Assembly: GCA_026225945.1 (NCBI GenBank)
Contig: JAMJFZ010002884.1
Location: 1,426,001-1,490,000, forward strand
DNA: 64,000 nt
Source: Cricetomys ansorgei
Lineage: Eukaryota > Chordata > Mammalia > Rodentia > Nesomyidae
Direction: 5' to 3'
The position numbers and the translations under genes are program-made. Below, in pieces: positions 11,129 to 22,622 of the stretch (position 1 is the stretch's first letter; each line of letters starts with the position of its first letter). The notes beneath the pieces are model-generated. The model saw only the letters and a program-made list of their open reading frames with translations. It was not told the DNA's origin and searched no databases.

Positions 11129-12967
11129 TTGAGTTACTGGCTTAGTGCTGAGAAAGTTCAAGTGGATGCAAGCAGAGGGCTATTGAGCAGATATGAGAGG
11201 AGAGGGACCAATTGCTTAGTAGCCAAGTGTCCTAGAGAGCTCAGGCTGAATGAAAGCAGTCCAATATTTGCTTAGCTGGTTTTTGACTTCTCTCCTCAGG
11301 GAGAGTGCCCAAAGCTATTCTAGGAAGCTGCTCTAGGTAGAATTAATGAGCTGTACAAAGGGCAACATGATGATATGGGCAATTTTAGGGGGTTGGAGCA
11401 GTCAGTCTGGAGACAGACAGAGAAACACAGTTTAAATTGGTCTGAGGCAGGGTTCTCCCCACTGAAGAAAAAGATGAGCAGAGACCACTAAAACTGATAA
11501 CTATATAAGAAATGAAATAAAAGAAAATACAGGTTGGCGAGGGAGATTTCAGTAGGAATCAATTTGTGTGGCTGAAGTATGTGTTTGGGAGAGGAAAGTC
11601 AGAGGAACGAGGACATTTCTGTCATCATGAGGATTTGGCTTCTTTGTAAGTGTCACAGTCTGGTCTTACCTTACCCTTCGGAGCATTGGGTTGGACCAAG
11701 ATGAATTTATGATCCCAGTATGTCTTAATCTCTAGAAGTTCTGATTGGGCCAAAGTTAGTACTACCAGTAATAATGTTCTTACTCAAACAACTTACATTT
11801 TCTGGTCTTTTTTCTTTTGTTGTTATTTGTTCTTCTTCTCTGCCAAGGAAGCTTGTCAGAATTCTGGAATATTCAGTTGGTTCTGGGCCTCCAATTTGGG
11901 CTGCTGGTGACATGCACATTCAACTTGGAGTGTGATAAGAGAGATGTTTTCATAGTCTTGGCTGTCCTTTTACTGAGGACTGGGGTGGGAGAGGTAGGAT
12001 GTTTCGCAATTGTTTTTGCATTCATTGGCTTTGCTTTCTCTTTGAAGATTATTTATCTGTGTTTGCTCAAATCTAGTGGAGAAAGTTCTCTGTTCATTTA
12101 GCTTTTGCTCATTGAAAATATCCTTATGTTACTTCCTATAGAAATCCTGAAATCAAGAATCTAAAGTCATGTTGGAACAGATGAGACTGTTGGCTTCTTC
12201 CAACCCCCATCTGCTTCTTTTACCATAAGAGCCAGGCCTGTGTGGCAAAAGTATACCAAATTAGAAAATGGCAAACCTTTGTCTTCCTCATCCCCACCTT
12301 ACACACCAAACAGCAGCTTTGAAACAGGGGTTGTGATGCAGTGTCATAAATTTAGATGGACCATGGTGATGGGAAGAACAGTTAGCTTTCCTGAGCTGAA
12401 GTTTGCTTTGGAAAAATAATATCCTCATTAGGAAGAGGTCTGATATAGAGTTCAGTTCCTCTCTCTTTGACCTCATATGTCATGGTCATGATGTTCTAAC
12501 CGTCTCCTGTTTACCTCATTTGCCCTCTTTACTCTCTTTCTAGTCTTTGCTCCTTTTCTAGTCCTTCTCCTCACTTCCTATTCCATCGATTTCTATGTGT
12601 CTCATTATAAGGAGAGTCTTTCCTTTAGAATCAATATCAACAGCCCAGTTTGATGTGGGGTATGCTGTTAAAGCTACCAGAGTTGGTTCAGGAGAGAAAT
12701 CCTCTATTATCTATCTCCTCCATTTATACTGGAGATGAGGGAGAAGAAGATATGTACATTTGCATTGTATACCTTTTCCCTCATTTTTTGTCCATCTAAA
12801 GCTAAAATAGAATCTCTTCAATTTTCCAGGCCTTTGAGTATATGAAGTGGGAGGAACAGATGTCAATTTTGTTCTCTACATTCTACCTGAAACACTTCCT
12901 AAATCTTCTGATGCCAAGAATCCTTTCAATTTGGACTTAGTCTTTTTTGATTTGCTTTATTTTGTGT
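11129..12967. other. Intronic DNA, unassigned
   Basis: No confident repeat or exon. The 94-codon frame at 11817-12101 is rich in hydrophobic codons because the strand is T-rich. It matches no part of the LHFPL fold I can recognise. 12500-12580 is pyrimidine-rich low complexity. Confidence 0.4.
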
Positions 12968-13071
12968 TGATTTTTCAGACAAGGTCTAACTAAGTAGCGT
13001 TGGCTGGCCTGGAACCCACTATGCCTCACAGCTGCTGGCATTAAAGGCACATGCCAACACACTGAGCTGGG
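12968..13071 (-). mobile_element. Old B1 SINE fragment
   Basis: Complement of a 7SL-derived B1: 'tttttcagacaaggtct', 'ggctggcctggaacccact', 'gctgctggcattaaaggcac' and 'atgccaacacactgagctgg'. Diverged, and it lacks a clear A-tail. Confidence 0.78.
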
Positions 13072-13700
13072 TTTCCTCTTTGTACAGAAACACAGATTCC
13101 TCTATACATTTCTGAATTGTTCACATTCTCCAAAGAAATTTATGCCTTCTTCTCCAATTCTGATGCTCCAAGCTCCAGCACAATCTAATCTTTCCTGTCA
13201 GCCTCTCTGGTACCACACCAATCAATGTCCAAGGCTTCTTACCACTGATGCTTGGTCACAATCATGGTTTTCAACAGAGTAGTCACTCTCAGAGCTCAAC
13301 TCTTAGTAACACTTAAGCCAAAATCAAACCTTTATCTATCTGAAAGCTCCATATGTTGCATAGCTCTAGTCAGTTTGCATGATGCTAGTTGTTATTATGT
13401 GCTTGCAATATCCCTACTTCTGTAGCTATTCCTCTAACCCTTCAGGGATTTGAAATAGCATCAAATAACTTTCTACAAGAAAAGACACAGCAAACTCAAA
13501 AGGCAGACTTACCTTGCTCAGTTTGTATGCCTGTCTGCATCATTACTTTTTCCTTCATCTAAGAACAACATCCTTTGGGATAGTTCTTGAATTTTTTTTT
13601 TTTTTTACTTCTAAACTGGCGTTTGAGTACGGCCCCTTGAAGGAGCAGACTTTCTCTCAGATTCTGTCCTGTTTTGATTCCAAAAGTCTGATGCCTACAC
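13072..13700. other. Intronic DNA, possible L2 remnant
   Basis: 13170-13480 has a loose, pyrimidine-biased resemblance to L2 sequence (plus strand) that I cannot confirm by eye. 13590-13606 is a run of 17 T. No exon seen. Confidence 0.3.
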
Positions 13701-13780
13701 CACTGCTAATCATCAGTACCCACTATTTATCCAGATCATCCACTGTTAATCCACAGTACCTACTGCTAATCCACAGTACA
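13701..13780 (+). repeat. 4 x 20 bp minisatellite
   Basis: Four consecutive 20-bp units with no spacer: 13701-13720, 13721-13740, 13741-13760 and 13761-13780. The common form is (C/T)ACTGCTAATCCACAGTACC. Units 1, 3 and 4 differ at a few positions; unit 2 is the most diverged. 20 bp is not a multiple of three, so the overlapping open frame is not encoding a peptide repeat. Confidence 0.9.
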
Positions 13781-15304
13781 AACATTAATTTGAGTCTAAC
13801 TTCTCCCAGTAGCTCATCAGGCCCCTTTACCAACTTCCAAACATCATTCTCCTAAAGAGTATAGGACTGAGGCTTTACAGAAGATGACCAGTTTAAATGG
13901 CACCCACTTGATTTTTCTTAACTGTTCACAGTAGACAGCGATAACTTAATGCTGAATCAAAGAAAACCATCAAACTCCAATTTGATTTGCAACTTGGAAT
14001 AAAAGCAACATGTCTTGATTTAAATGTCAGGCCCACTGCTGAGTGATGATTTAATAACTTTTATGAGGGATTCTGTCACAGCAAATTCAACACTGGAATA
14101 GAATGACTCAGAAAGGGTGTTAGAAGTGATGCAGAAGCACACGAAAAGGAAAAGACTTATCTCTGCTCATCCTGAAATTTCGCATAAAGCTAATTTGCAG
14201 CAAGAACCTATTCTTTTCCGCTATCCTGCCACCCAATCTTCTCTTTCAGACACCCATGTACGGATGTAGAGAAAACCTCTAGGTGTGATGTCGACTCACT
14301 GCCATTATTTTCTGAGGACACAGACCCTGAATTAAGTTTAGTACAGAGGTTCAGAGGCAGCACATTCAATTTAAGGGCAAGGAACAATAAGCTTCACAGT
14401 TTCTCAAGAGATTTTAAAGAACTGTTCTGGTTCCAATGCCCCATTTTTAGGGAGATACTTAATTGTTTTCCCCATCTTAATGGGGAGCTTAGACCCAGTG
14501 GGTTTAAAAGGTTTTTTTTCCCCTTAAGTCTGCAGCCTTCCGGCTACAAAGAAAGTGGCAGTTTCCCCTCAATACCTTAAGAAATTTCTTGGCTTGGTGT
14601 CTCCCAGCTTTTCTGCTTGGGAAGTTACTTCCTAAGTCAAGATGGAACCAAGCATAGCTATCCATCCATAGCAGAGAACATCCCATCTTGTTGAGCTAAT
14701 CCCTCAGTTATCAAGACGCGTTTTTTGAGGATAATTTAAACTGAACAAATCTGCTGTTTGCCTAGGTGAGGATTCTTTGGTTTTGATAACACTGATATTT
14801 TTGGATCGACCATTTTTGTCATTTCTCTGTACATTGTTGGATGTGTGTGTATAGTATGTTTTACCACAGGTAAATGATAATTCTGTGAAGTCTCCATATA
14901 CTCCACATACTTTCTATACAGCTTTAAGGTTCCCAAACTGTGCCTCTAATAAAATGGGAAGCAAACCTTTTCTCCCTACACTGCTATTTGGTATATATAT
15001 ATATATATGTAAATACATATATTTATTTAATTTTGAAACTGAAGCAAGGGAAGGAAAAAGTTATTGTGGACAACTAATAGGTAGAAGCCAGAGAGGTACA
15101 ATGATTAGAACAAACCCTCTCTGGACATCTGGACATTTCTGTTCCAAACAAAAGAATTTTCTACACTAAAATGTAAATTTTGCCATCATTGAGAAAGCTT
15201 GCTCTATCAAATTAGACCTTGGTTACAAAACATCTATTGTTTAACATTGCTTGTGAGAAATGTCAGAGCTATCCTCTCCACAGGTGTAGATTTGACTTAT
15301 TATA
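13781..15304. other. Intronic DNA, nothing recognised
   Basis: Unique-looking DNA with no confident repeat. A short (TA)n run lies at 14992-15008. The small frames on either strand have no family resemblance. Confidence 0.4.
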
Positions 15305-15625
15305 TTAGTTACTTTTGCTTTGGTATAACCAAGATACGTAACAAAAACAAGTTAAAAGGAAGAAATGTTTCCTTTGGCTCACAGATTTGGTCCACCATCT
15401 TGAGAAAGTCTAGTGACTATACCTATGATGGCTGTTCACATGTCATGAACTAGAAATCAGGTAGAACAAGCAGAAAATAGGTGTGATGTTCTTCAAAATT
15501 CTACTAGTAATGATAATTTTGCCAGCCAGGACCTACTTCTTAAAGACTCTACATTCCTCACCATACTTTGGAGACCACACACATAAAGCCCAAGCCTGTG
15601 AGGGACATTATAGGTTCAATCCACA
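15305..15625 (-). mobile_element. MaLR-type LTR, diverged
   Basis: Minus-strand MaLR pattern: 'gttacttttgctttggtat' at the left, an 'aaggaagaaatgtttcctttggctcacag' type block (15355-15383), and near the right the 'aagcccaagcctgtgaggga' block followed by 'aatccacagca'. The LTR stands alone. Confidence 0.6.
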
Positions 15626-15739
15626 GCAGCATATTATTTGCAATTTTACCCTGGTCTAAATGGTAAAGTACTTCAAAGACATATCACATTCTTTCCCACT
15701 CATGTAGCTTTGTTCTCTCTGCCTAAAGGGCTCACTTCC

Positions 15740-15876
15740 CACTAGATGAAGGAGACAGAAACAGGAAGATCTTTAAATCTTTTCAAACTGACAAACTCCA
15801 GGTTCAACAGTGAGTGATTGAGGAAGACACCTATGTTAACTTCCTGCCTCCACACTCACTTCTGGGCCTGTACAAA

Positions 15877-15880
<4 letters not shown>
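15740..15880 (+). mobile_element. B4/RSINE-like composite SINE fragment
   Basis: The sequence leading into the CA tract ('aggagacagaaacaggaaga', 'caggttcaacagtgagtga', 'acttcctgcctccacactca') resembles the 3' half of rodent B4-type composite SINEs, which typically end in CA repeats. Confidence 0.45.
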
Positions 15881-15929
<49 letters not shown>

Positions 15930-15943
15930 ATGCACACACACAC
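15881..15943. repeat. (CA)n microsatellite
   Basis: About 30 CA units with a CT and a TG interruption near the right end. It forms the tail of the preceding SINE-like sequence. Confidence 0.95.
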
Positions 15944-16089
15944 TAAATGAGGGGCAGGGGGACTAGGACCCAGAAAAATGGCATTATTTATTGGAAGCAT
16001 TGTTCCTTTCCGTAAAATTTAGACCATAGTATTCTGTATCACCTAATCTTTTTCTTCTGGTATGACTGAAAGGCATGCTCTTGGGCTTT

Positions 16090-16230
16090 AAATTAAGCCT
16101 GGCCTTGAAGCAGTGCCTCTGAGACTTTTAAGTTGGCCAAGTCATTTGCCTTCTTGAAGTTCACTTGAACAGACATAGTTATGATGTCTATGAGAATCAA
16201 ATGGAATTTCAGTATTTAAAATGCTAAGTA
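16090..16230 (+). mobile_element. MIR SINE fragment
   Basis: 'gttggccaagtcatttgcct' and 'gagaatcaaatggaatttc' correspond to two successive MIR blocks on the plus strand. Diverged. Confidence 0.5.
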
Positions 16231-16375
16231 CTATCTAGGATGGATGGTGTATGACTACCATCCAGCACTTGGGTGATGGATGAAGGAGGATTCCAAGTTT
16301 GAGACTAGTCTGGCTTATATAAAAGGTTTGAAGCCAGTATGTTCAAAAAAGAGAGACCATTTCTCAAAAAATGTT
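16231..16375 (+). mobile_element. Old B1 SINE
   Basis: Diverged plus-strand B1: 'ggatggatggtgtatgacta' followed by 'catccagcacttgggtgatgg', 'aagtttgagactagtctgg' and a final 'gagagaccatttctcaaaaa'. It abuts the MIR to its left. Confidence 0.65.
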
Positions 16376-17394
16376 GATACATAATAGCTGTTAGGTAAAT
16401 AAGTGTTAATAGAATGTGAGTATCAACGGTACATCTAATAATAGGATTGGTGGTGTTGAAGACAGTCTGGTGGACTTCCTTAAAAGTGGTTAGAAGTGAA
16501 GAGTGGCAGCTCATTGGTGTTGCTCCTTCTTTCTTCATCTTTCTATGTTGGACTCTTCTATCAGTATTCAAACACTTTGTGGAGTGATTGACAGTGATAA
16601 TCACAGTGGAACAGTACTCATAAAAATATATGATTTTGTTTGTTTCCTTTTGGCAATATCAGATATGCAGTTCCCCTGTTCTCTCAATTAGATAACAGGT
16701 AGGGGCATGAGGAGGGTGTGAGACAAAAGATCTATTTCTTTTGTTTCTCTGTAGCTTCCTATACAGCAGCAAGTTGGGACTTAGATGCTACTCAGTGGCT
16801 TAACAAGAATTTGTATGAGAGGAAATTCAGAATGCACTTGTGATGGCTATAGGAGCACCTTGGCATTGGCTTGCCACCTAGTGGTAACTGGTTATTCCTT
16901 TTGAAAGGCTTACTGAGGCCTTTCTTGACTTATCTTTACTCTGTAGAGCTGCTCCCACTGTCAATTTGCTTCCTGATTAGGGCTTTGGAGTAAGGACATG
17001 CTATGCATATATTCTTTTCATCTAAAGAAATAAGTCTTTTCATGGTCACAGAGTGTGTGGACCTAATAAAAATATTGCTGCTGTTCTAATGAGGGGAGGA
17101 CCTGACAGAAGTAATGAAATGTAAGTATGATGCCCTTTCCATGCCAGATTAGAAAACGCTGAGGGGAATGAAGTTGCTTAGCAATGGGTACAAGTCAAGG
17201 ATGGCTCCGTCTCAGGCATGGATCCTGCTTATTCTGCAATATTAGTACAATTTTTGATTGAAGAAGATAGAGAAGTTCAGTAGGAGTATGTTATAAGTTG
17301 ATTCAGGGGTCTCCTGTTTAGAGCTGATCAAATCATAAGAGGTAACTTTGTGTGAGATTAAAAATAAGGGTAGGGAAAAATAAAGAAGCATAAT
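16376..17394. other. Intronic DNA, one CTCF-like motif
   Basis: No repeat or exon assigned. The only notable element is the CTCF-like core at 16873-16884, listed separately. Confidence 0.4.
16873..16884 (-). promoter_or_regulatory. CTCF-like core motif
   Basis: The minus strand reads CCACTAGGTGGC, a full match to the degenerate CTCF core CCASYAGRKGGC. It is not inside a B2/B3 element, the usual rodent source of such motifs. A 12-bp degenerate match can occur by chance, so occupancy is unproven. Confidence 0.4.
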
Positions 17395-17510
17395 ATGAGT
17401 CTGAGAGTTGGAGATGTGGTCTGAATTCCTGACCCTGCATCTTTACATTTGAGACAATTCCTAAGCCTCACAATTCCTTATATTCCAGTCTGTAAAATGG
17501 TTAGAACAAT
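17395..17510 (+). mobile_element. MIR SINE fragment
   Basis: 'gtctgaattcctgaccctgc', then 'gagacaattcctaagcctca' and 'cagtctgtaaaatggttaga' follow MIR order on the plus strand. Confidence 0.6.
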
Positions 17511-17887
17511 GTATATATATTTTCTAATAATATATGAAGGTTTTCCCAGCTCCAATCTTCATTGAAATTTCGAAAGCATTTGCTTTGAATCTGTGAATGA
17601 ATTGGGGAAAACCTTTCTTCTTTCTCTTTCTCCCTCTCATATCTATGGAAAAATACAAAATGTTATAGAATCATTGGCAGATGACTTTTCCCATATTGTT
17701 TTTCATGCTGAAGCCACTCTGGAGATAGGTGAACTTCTCTCTCTAAGGGGACATTTATATCCAAACTATACCGTCTCAAGACAGGGAGCACTAAGGAGGG
17801 CAGTGGAACATGTGGACAAATTGGAACAAAGTACAATGATATATTGTATAAAAATGTCATAACAAGGCCAATTATTTTGTATGCTAA

Positions 17888-18010
17888 TGTCTTAGTTATT
17901 AGGAAACTAATAAAAGAAAACATTTACTGTGGGGGCTATAGGGCTAGAGTCCATGACCATCAGAGTGGGAACATGACCATAAACAGGCAGGCATGGTGCC
18001 TCCTATAGCC
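17888..18010 (-). mobile_element. MaLR-type LTR fragment
   Basis: 'gtcttagttattaggaaac' followed by a diverged 'aaaacatttactgtgggg' and 'agagtccatgaccatcag' and 'aggcaggcatggtgcc' matches the start of rodent MaLR LTRs on the minus strand. The rest of the LTR is not recognisable. Confidence 0.45.
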
Positions 18011-18944
18011 ATATATGAGATGCTCAGATGGATTCACAGATCTCTACCTTGTTGAGATGACTTGGGCCTACTACAATAAATCAAGGAAGACTTCCAAGGT
18101 AAAAAGTCCTGAATAGAATTCTGTGTAAGATATGAATCAGTGAACAAGAGAGAAAGTGTCATTTTTCATGGGAGAGATGGCATGAGCAATGACTTGGGAC
18201 TGTAAACACAATTGAGGTAGGGAATTTGGTATAAACTACATGGCATGAATGGAAAAGCAAAGCACCGTAACTAAAGCCCATCTTAAACTCTTTCCAGGAC
18301 ACACCAGCTAATAAATTTAAATGTGAAACCTAAGCTTTACTGGGTACCATGTGAACAAAAATAATTGGCATTTGTTCAAATGTAGGCTTTAATACAAGTT
18401 GTCATAAACAATCAGTCTCGGCATCTTTGACTTGATGTACTCACATGCACTTTCTGTGAGACTATAGGGTAGAGAAAGATCACCACCCATTTCTCTTCTT
18501 GGGACCTCTCTACAAATGTGTATAAGTAGGCACCTACTGCTATTTCCAGAGTCCTATTTGCTCAAGTACTTCGTTGCATCAGTTAATCACTCTAATAACT
18601 CATTGAATAATAACTCTCTGGACATTAATATTTCTTGAAAGATCTTACTAAAAGCATAGATCTGACAAACTAAGTGACCTACTTTTATAAAATGTCAGAA
18701 GGTGAGGTGGATGTGTTTGAGCATACGACATTTTTTCTTACTTTTCTCAAATGGAAGCTACTCCCTTATAAATTCAGCTTTGATTCTCATGATACTTTCT
18801 CATAAGTACTAAAAGGGTAGGTTAAAATATTGTAAGAAGGAGGGAAGTTGATTTTGTCTGTTTCATCTCCTGATGACTCAGGACATAGATCTTTTTCAGA
18901 GAAGCCTATGTGTGGTAGTATATCTCTTTGATTAAAAATATAGT
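18011..18944. other. Intronic DNA, nothing recognised
   Basis: No repeat, exon or motif that I can support. Confidence 0.4.
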
Positions 18945-19120
18945 GCTTGTGAAACATCATTAAACATGGTCCATAGTCCAACTCTACCACTTTCTAGTTG
19001 TGTAAGCATTCATAGCATGTGTCTAGTCCGCCACACCATTTACAAGATGATGAGAGTATCTAACCCATGATGTTGATGATCAATGAGACATATGTGTAAA
19101 GAACTCACTATAATATTTGA
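18945..19120 (+). mobile_element. MIR SINE
   Basis: 'caactctaccactttctagttgtg' type block at about 18980-19003 (the MIR core), then 'ccatttacaagatgatgag' and 'gatcaatgagacatatgtgt' in MIR order on the plus strand. Confidence 0.65.
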
Positions 19121-19530
19121 TACTCTATTAGCTTTCTCCTGTTATTGCAATTAGTATTGCTGCTATATCATCCCATGCACAAGACCCAGACTCTTACTCT
19201 AACAGGAAGTATAATTTTATAAAATTTTGCTAAGGCATGGACCAGCCATCAACAATGGAGGAAAAGGGAAAAGAGAAAACTCATCTTACATCACCATGCA
19301 GATGTCAGGCAGAGAAGTGAACCACACAAAGAGATTAGAATGAAAACCTGGTTCAGATTGACTTCATCAACCTGGATCAAGACTTCAGGGAGCCTGATAT
19401 CAGGTGGTTCATTCCCAACATATTTAAGCCCAGTATAAGTTGGAAAAAAGTTTCCTGGTATAATACAATTTGACTTAGGGTGAATGTCATTTCCTAAGAA
19501 GATGGGTTCTAAAGACAGGCTACCTGTGTA
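19121..19530. other. Intronic DNA, nothing recognised
   Basis: No exon or confident repeat. Confidence 0.4.
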
Positions 19531-19755
19531 GCTTAGGGGCCTAATTTGAGCTATTAGCCATCTCTGGTCCTGGTTGTGGAAGCTTCAGGAATCCTCTGGC
19601 TATACAGATAATGTAAGGGTAATTAAGACTATTAGGTGTTTCTGGCCCTTGTTGAGGGAGCTTGGGGGCACCTGGTTGTAAGGGTCATTTAGATTACTAA
19701 CCACCTCTCGTCCTGGTTGTAGTAGTTTCATATGGCCTGGCCCAGCAGATGATAC
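19531..19755 (+). repeat. Degenerate three-copy tandem repeat, 64-78 bp period
   Basis: Three successive copies of the pattern 'attagccatctctggtcctg' + 'gttgtggaagcttcaggaat' + 'cctctggc', anchored at 19553, 19631 and 19695 (spacing 78 and 64 bp). The copies differ from one another by substitutions and small indels but keep the same order of blocks. I do not recognise it as a named repeat; it could be part of a rodent LTR. Confidence 0.6.
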
Positions 19756-19904
19756 ATATCACCAGGCTAATCATCATTTCCAATTCCCAGCTTCCTGGAA
19801 GAACAGGTTTCATATGTTTCCCATTGGAAAGACAACCCTGCATGCTTAGCATTCTTGATATCTCTGGAGATCTGTGGGCACAAGAACCTTCTAGCTATGC
19901 TTCC

Positions 19905-20261
<357 letters not shown>

Positions 20262-20489
20262 GCTTTGAAAGATTTACTGTAGAGGGTGAGACTCAGAGGG
20301 GGACCCATCTACTAGTAGTGTAGCCCAATGCCTGCATGCCTTTTAATCACTTGTCTTTCATTTTTATGTTCCTATAACTCTAAGTCCATGGCTATTTGTA
20401 CAATTCTTCTGGAACAGTGATTCTCTCAAACATTCACTCAACAAGAGTTTCCACTGACCACCCAAGTTCCATTGAGCTCCTTTATGCAA

Positions 20490-20495
20490 AATAAA
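20490..20495 (+). promoter_or_regulatory. Candidate poly(A) signal AATAAA (proximal)
   Basis: The first canonical hexamer after the Lhfpl1 stop, 229 bp downstream of it. No strong GT-rich element is obvious just after it. Confidence 0.4.
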
Positions 20496-20996
20496 GATCC
20501 TTACTTGAAACTGAACAAACATTAAACTCCCTCAGAGTTCTAAAACACTTACTTCCCACTGACTTTAAAGCCTAGATGCTGCTCAAAGGCAGTTGTACTC
20601 AGAGGCGCTAGGAGATGGACTAAGCTACTTCCTATCCGTTCATTTGCATGACTCTCCTCTAATATGTATTTGTACCACAAACATATCTCGAGTGTCATTG
20701 TTCAAAACTATTGTGTCTTGCTCGGCCTATACTTTGTCCTATTTTTCTATATTCTCATTCATGGGAACGCTTCATAGTAGGGTAACTTCCAGTGGGGAAA
20801 ATAGTAATCATGTTTGCTGACATATAGTTTAGGGCACCTTTCACATTATGGTTTAGAATATTCATAGTAGCTAATTTTCCACTCTTTCTGGGTGACTGGT
20901 ATCAAAATATAGTGGCACGTATTTCCTAATCCCTTCCAGATCAAGAAATGTTGTTCACTGCATATTTTGAGTAAAGTCTAACATTGTAAGATGTTG

Positions 20997-21002
20997 AATA
21001 AA
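20997..21002 (+). promoter_or_regulatory. Candidate poly(A) signal AATAAA (distal)
   Basis: The second canonical hexamer, followed within about 20-45 bp by G/T-rich sequence ('gatgatggtcagaatg', 'ttttgctgt'). This is the better context of the two. Confidence 0.45.
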
Positions 21003-21010
21003 TATCAAAT

Positions 21011-21589
21011 CACAGTGATGATGGTCAGAATGCTTTTGCTGTATTCTTAAAAATTGTATCTGAGTTGATTATAAGTGACTAGGAAGTCTGCAATGACGTT
21101 CGTCCCAGTAATCATCTGTAGCGTGATATAAGTTTCTCTCCCTGCTTCAATGACTGCTCCTCAAATCATCTTGTCTCCATCTGGGGTGAGTTAGATATGA
21201 AAGAATACAGCCATGATGTCAGCTAGGGCTGAAATATTTTTAGGCCTGGCTTCTATCCCATCTATGTTCAAGGCTGATAGATGGTGTAGAGAAACTTGGT
21301 GTCTCCAGGGGAAAAATTAGTCTCACCCCTTTCCTCAGCTAATTAAGGCCAGGGCTCTTATTCCAGAACTCCAGCTTTAGGGACTAGGAAGGGCCAGTAA
21401 TTCAAAAGGCCAGCTCATCGGTTTCTATTCTTAATCACTTCATGATGGATTTGGTCCACGCAAAGGAGAAAACCTGACAAAGCTGGCTTGAGCAATTGGA
21501 GACCATCCCATAAAAATTCAGAGTTCTTATATTTACCTCATGTACATAAATGAATTCAAACAAATACTCCATTTCACAGCCATTCATAA
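21011..21589. other. Downstream flank of Lhfpl1, nothing recognised
   Basis: Unique-looking DNA with no confident repeat or exon. Confidence 0.4.
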
Positions 21590-22215
21590 TTCACTCATTT
21601 AGCCATTCATTTAAGGAAACATTTCTTAAATATTCCACATTCTTTGCCAAACCCTAAGGTTAAATGATGCAAACAGTTTCTCACTCTGAAAGGAATAGTG
21701 ATAAGGTATTGACAGACATGTCGATAAATAATTGCCACTGTGTTAAGTGCAAGGAAAGTTAAGATGTGGGAGGAGGGGCTAAAGGATCAGAGCAGCCACA
21801 AAACTAAGTTGGTGGCTTAAGGGATCATGCAGAAGACTTCAGTTGAGAAAGCAATGACAAAGATGGGTTTGAAAGATGAAGAAAAGGAGCTAATCGTCAA
21901 AGGTAGAATGCGCACAGGAGCAGTGTAAGTGAAAGCACAGGAACAGTATGAGGATGAAAACCAAGCTCAGAAACAAAGTGACAAAGATGGAGCTGTGAGG
22001 GAACAGAAGCCAGATTCTGTGTGACCCAGGGGAATGAGTTCAAATGTTAACCTAAAGGACAGCCAATGAAAAATGAGTGACGTGAGAACATTTGTGTTCT
22101 TCCAGCTATCTACAGCAAAGAGAATTAAAGAGGATAGGGAGAGGCTGGAGATGTTTTCATAATCTAGGTGTGAAATGAATAAGTTGGGAACTAAGGATGG
22201 AAAAGAGGGATGAGT
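21590..22215 (-). mobile_element. L2 LINE 3' region with decayed ORF tail
   Basis: Minus-strand L2. The complement of the L2 3' end is at the left ('cattcatttaaggaaacatt'), then 'ggaatagtgataaggtattg', the 'gcacaggagcagtgtaagtg' region, 'gatggagctgtgagg', and 'acagccaatgaaaaatgagt', in the right order along 600 bp. The 120-codon minus-strand frame at 21967-22329 overlaps the old ORF2 end but runs past it and is not an intact protein. Confidence 0.6.
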
Positions 22216-22404
22216 AAAAAGAAAAAGACATGAGTTGAGCCTCTCTACTATAAAAATACCCAGCTCCCAAAGGCTTCTAAACCTAAAGCAGTTTAAATTT
22301 GATGACCTCAAAAAGAAATTCCAGAACATTTCACATTGTATGGTTTTTTTGGATTAAAAATGAGCAATTTATATAATCTATACCAACACTCCAAGCCCAA
22401 ACAA

Positions 22405-22485
22405 CCCTGAAAGTTCAAGGCTAGTCTCAGCTATGTAGTAAGTTCAAGACCAGCCTGATCTACATGAGAATCTGTCACAAAAAAG
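22405..22485 (+). mobile_element. B1 SINE fragment with 29-bp duplication
   Basis: 'gttcaaggctagtctcagct' + 'atgtagtaa' is followed directly by 'gttcaagaccagcctgatct' + 'acatgag'. These two related 28-29 bp units are the internal duplication characteristic of B1. Both ends of the element are missing. Confidence 0.75.
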
Positions 22486-22529
22486 CAGACTAACACAATT
22501 TACATAACAAAATATGATAGCGTGAACAG

Positions 22530-22622
22530 GTTTTATTTTATTATTTTTATTTTATATTTATTTATTTATTTTATATTTTACATTTATTTATTTTTATATT
22601 TATTTATATGTTTATTATATTG
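22530..22622. repeat. A/T-only low-complexity tract (TTTA/TTTATT)n
   Basis: Nearly pure T and A built from TTTA, TTTATT and ATATTTA units over about 90 bp. Likely slippage from an old poly(A/T) tail. Confidence 0.9.

Larger units (their letters stand above)
20262..21010 (+). other. Lhfpl1: Probable Lhfpl1 3' UTR (end uncertain)
   Basis: Sequence directly after the stop codon, with no recognisable repeat up to about 21.5 kb. Two AATAAA hexamers could end the transcript, at 20490-20495 and 20997-21002, giving 3' UTRs of roughly 0.25 or 0.75 kb. The 75-codon frame at 20593-20820 lies here and shows no coding character. Confidence 0.6.

Noticed and set aside
11817..12101. 94-codon hydrophobic frame, considered as a membrane-segment exon
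   Set aside because: Hydrophobicity reflects a T-rich strand. It matches no LHFPL region and lacks a phase-compatible donor.
17593..17862. 89-codon plus-strand frame in the last intron, considered as an earlier Lhfpl1 exon
   Set aside because: The peptide has none of the LHFPL membrane segments and no suitable flanking splice sites in phase 1.
21967..22329. 120-codon minus-strand frame
   Set aside because: Overlaps the decayed ORF end of an ancient L2 and continues into non-coding DNA.
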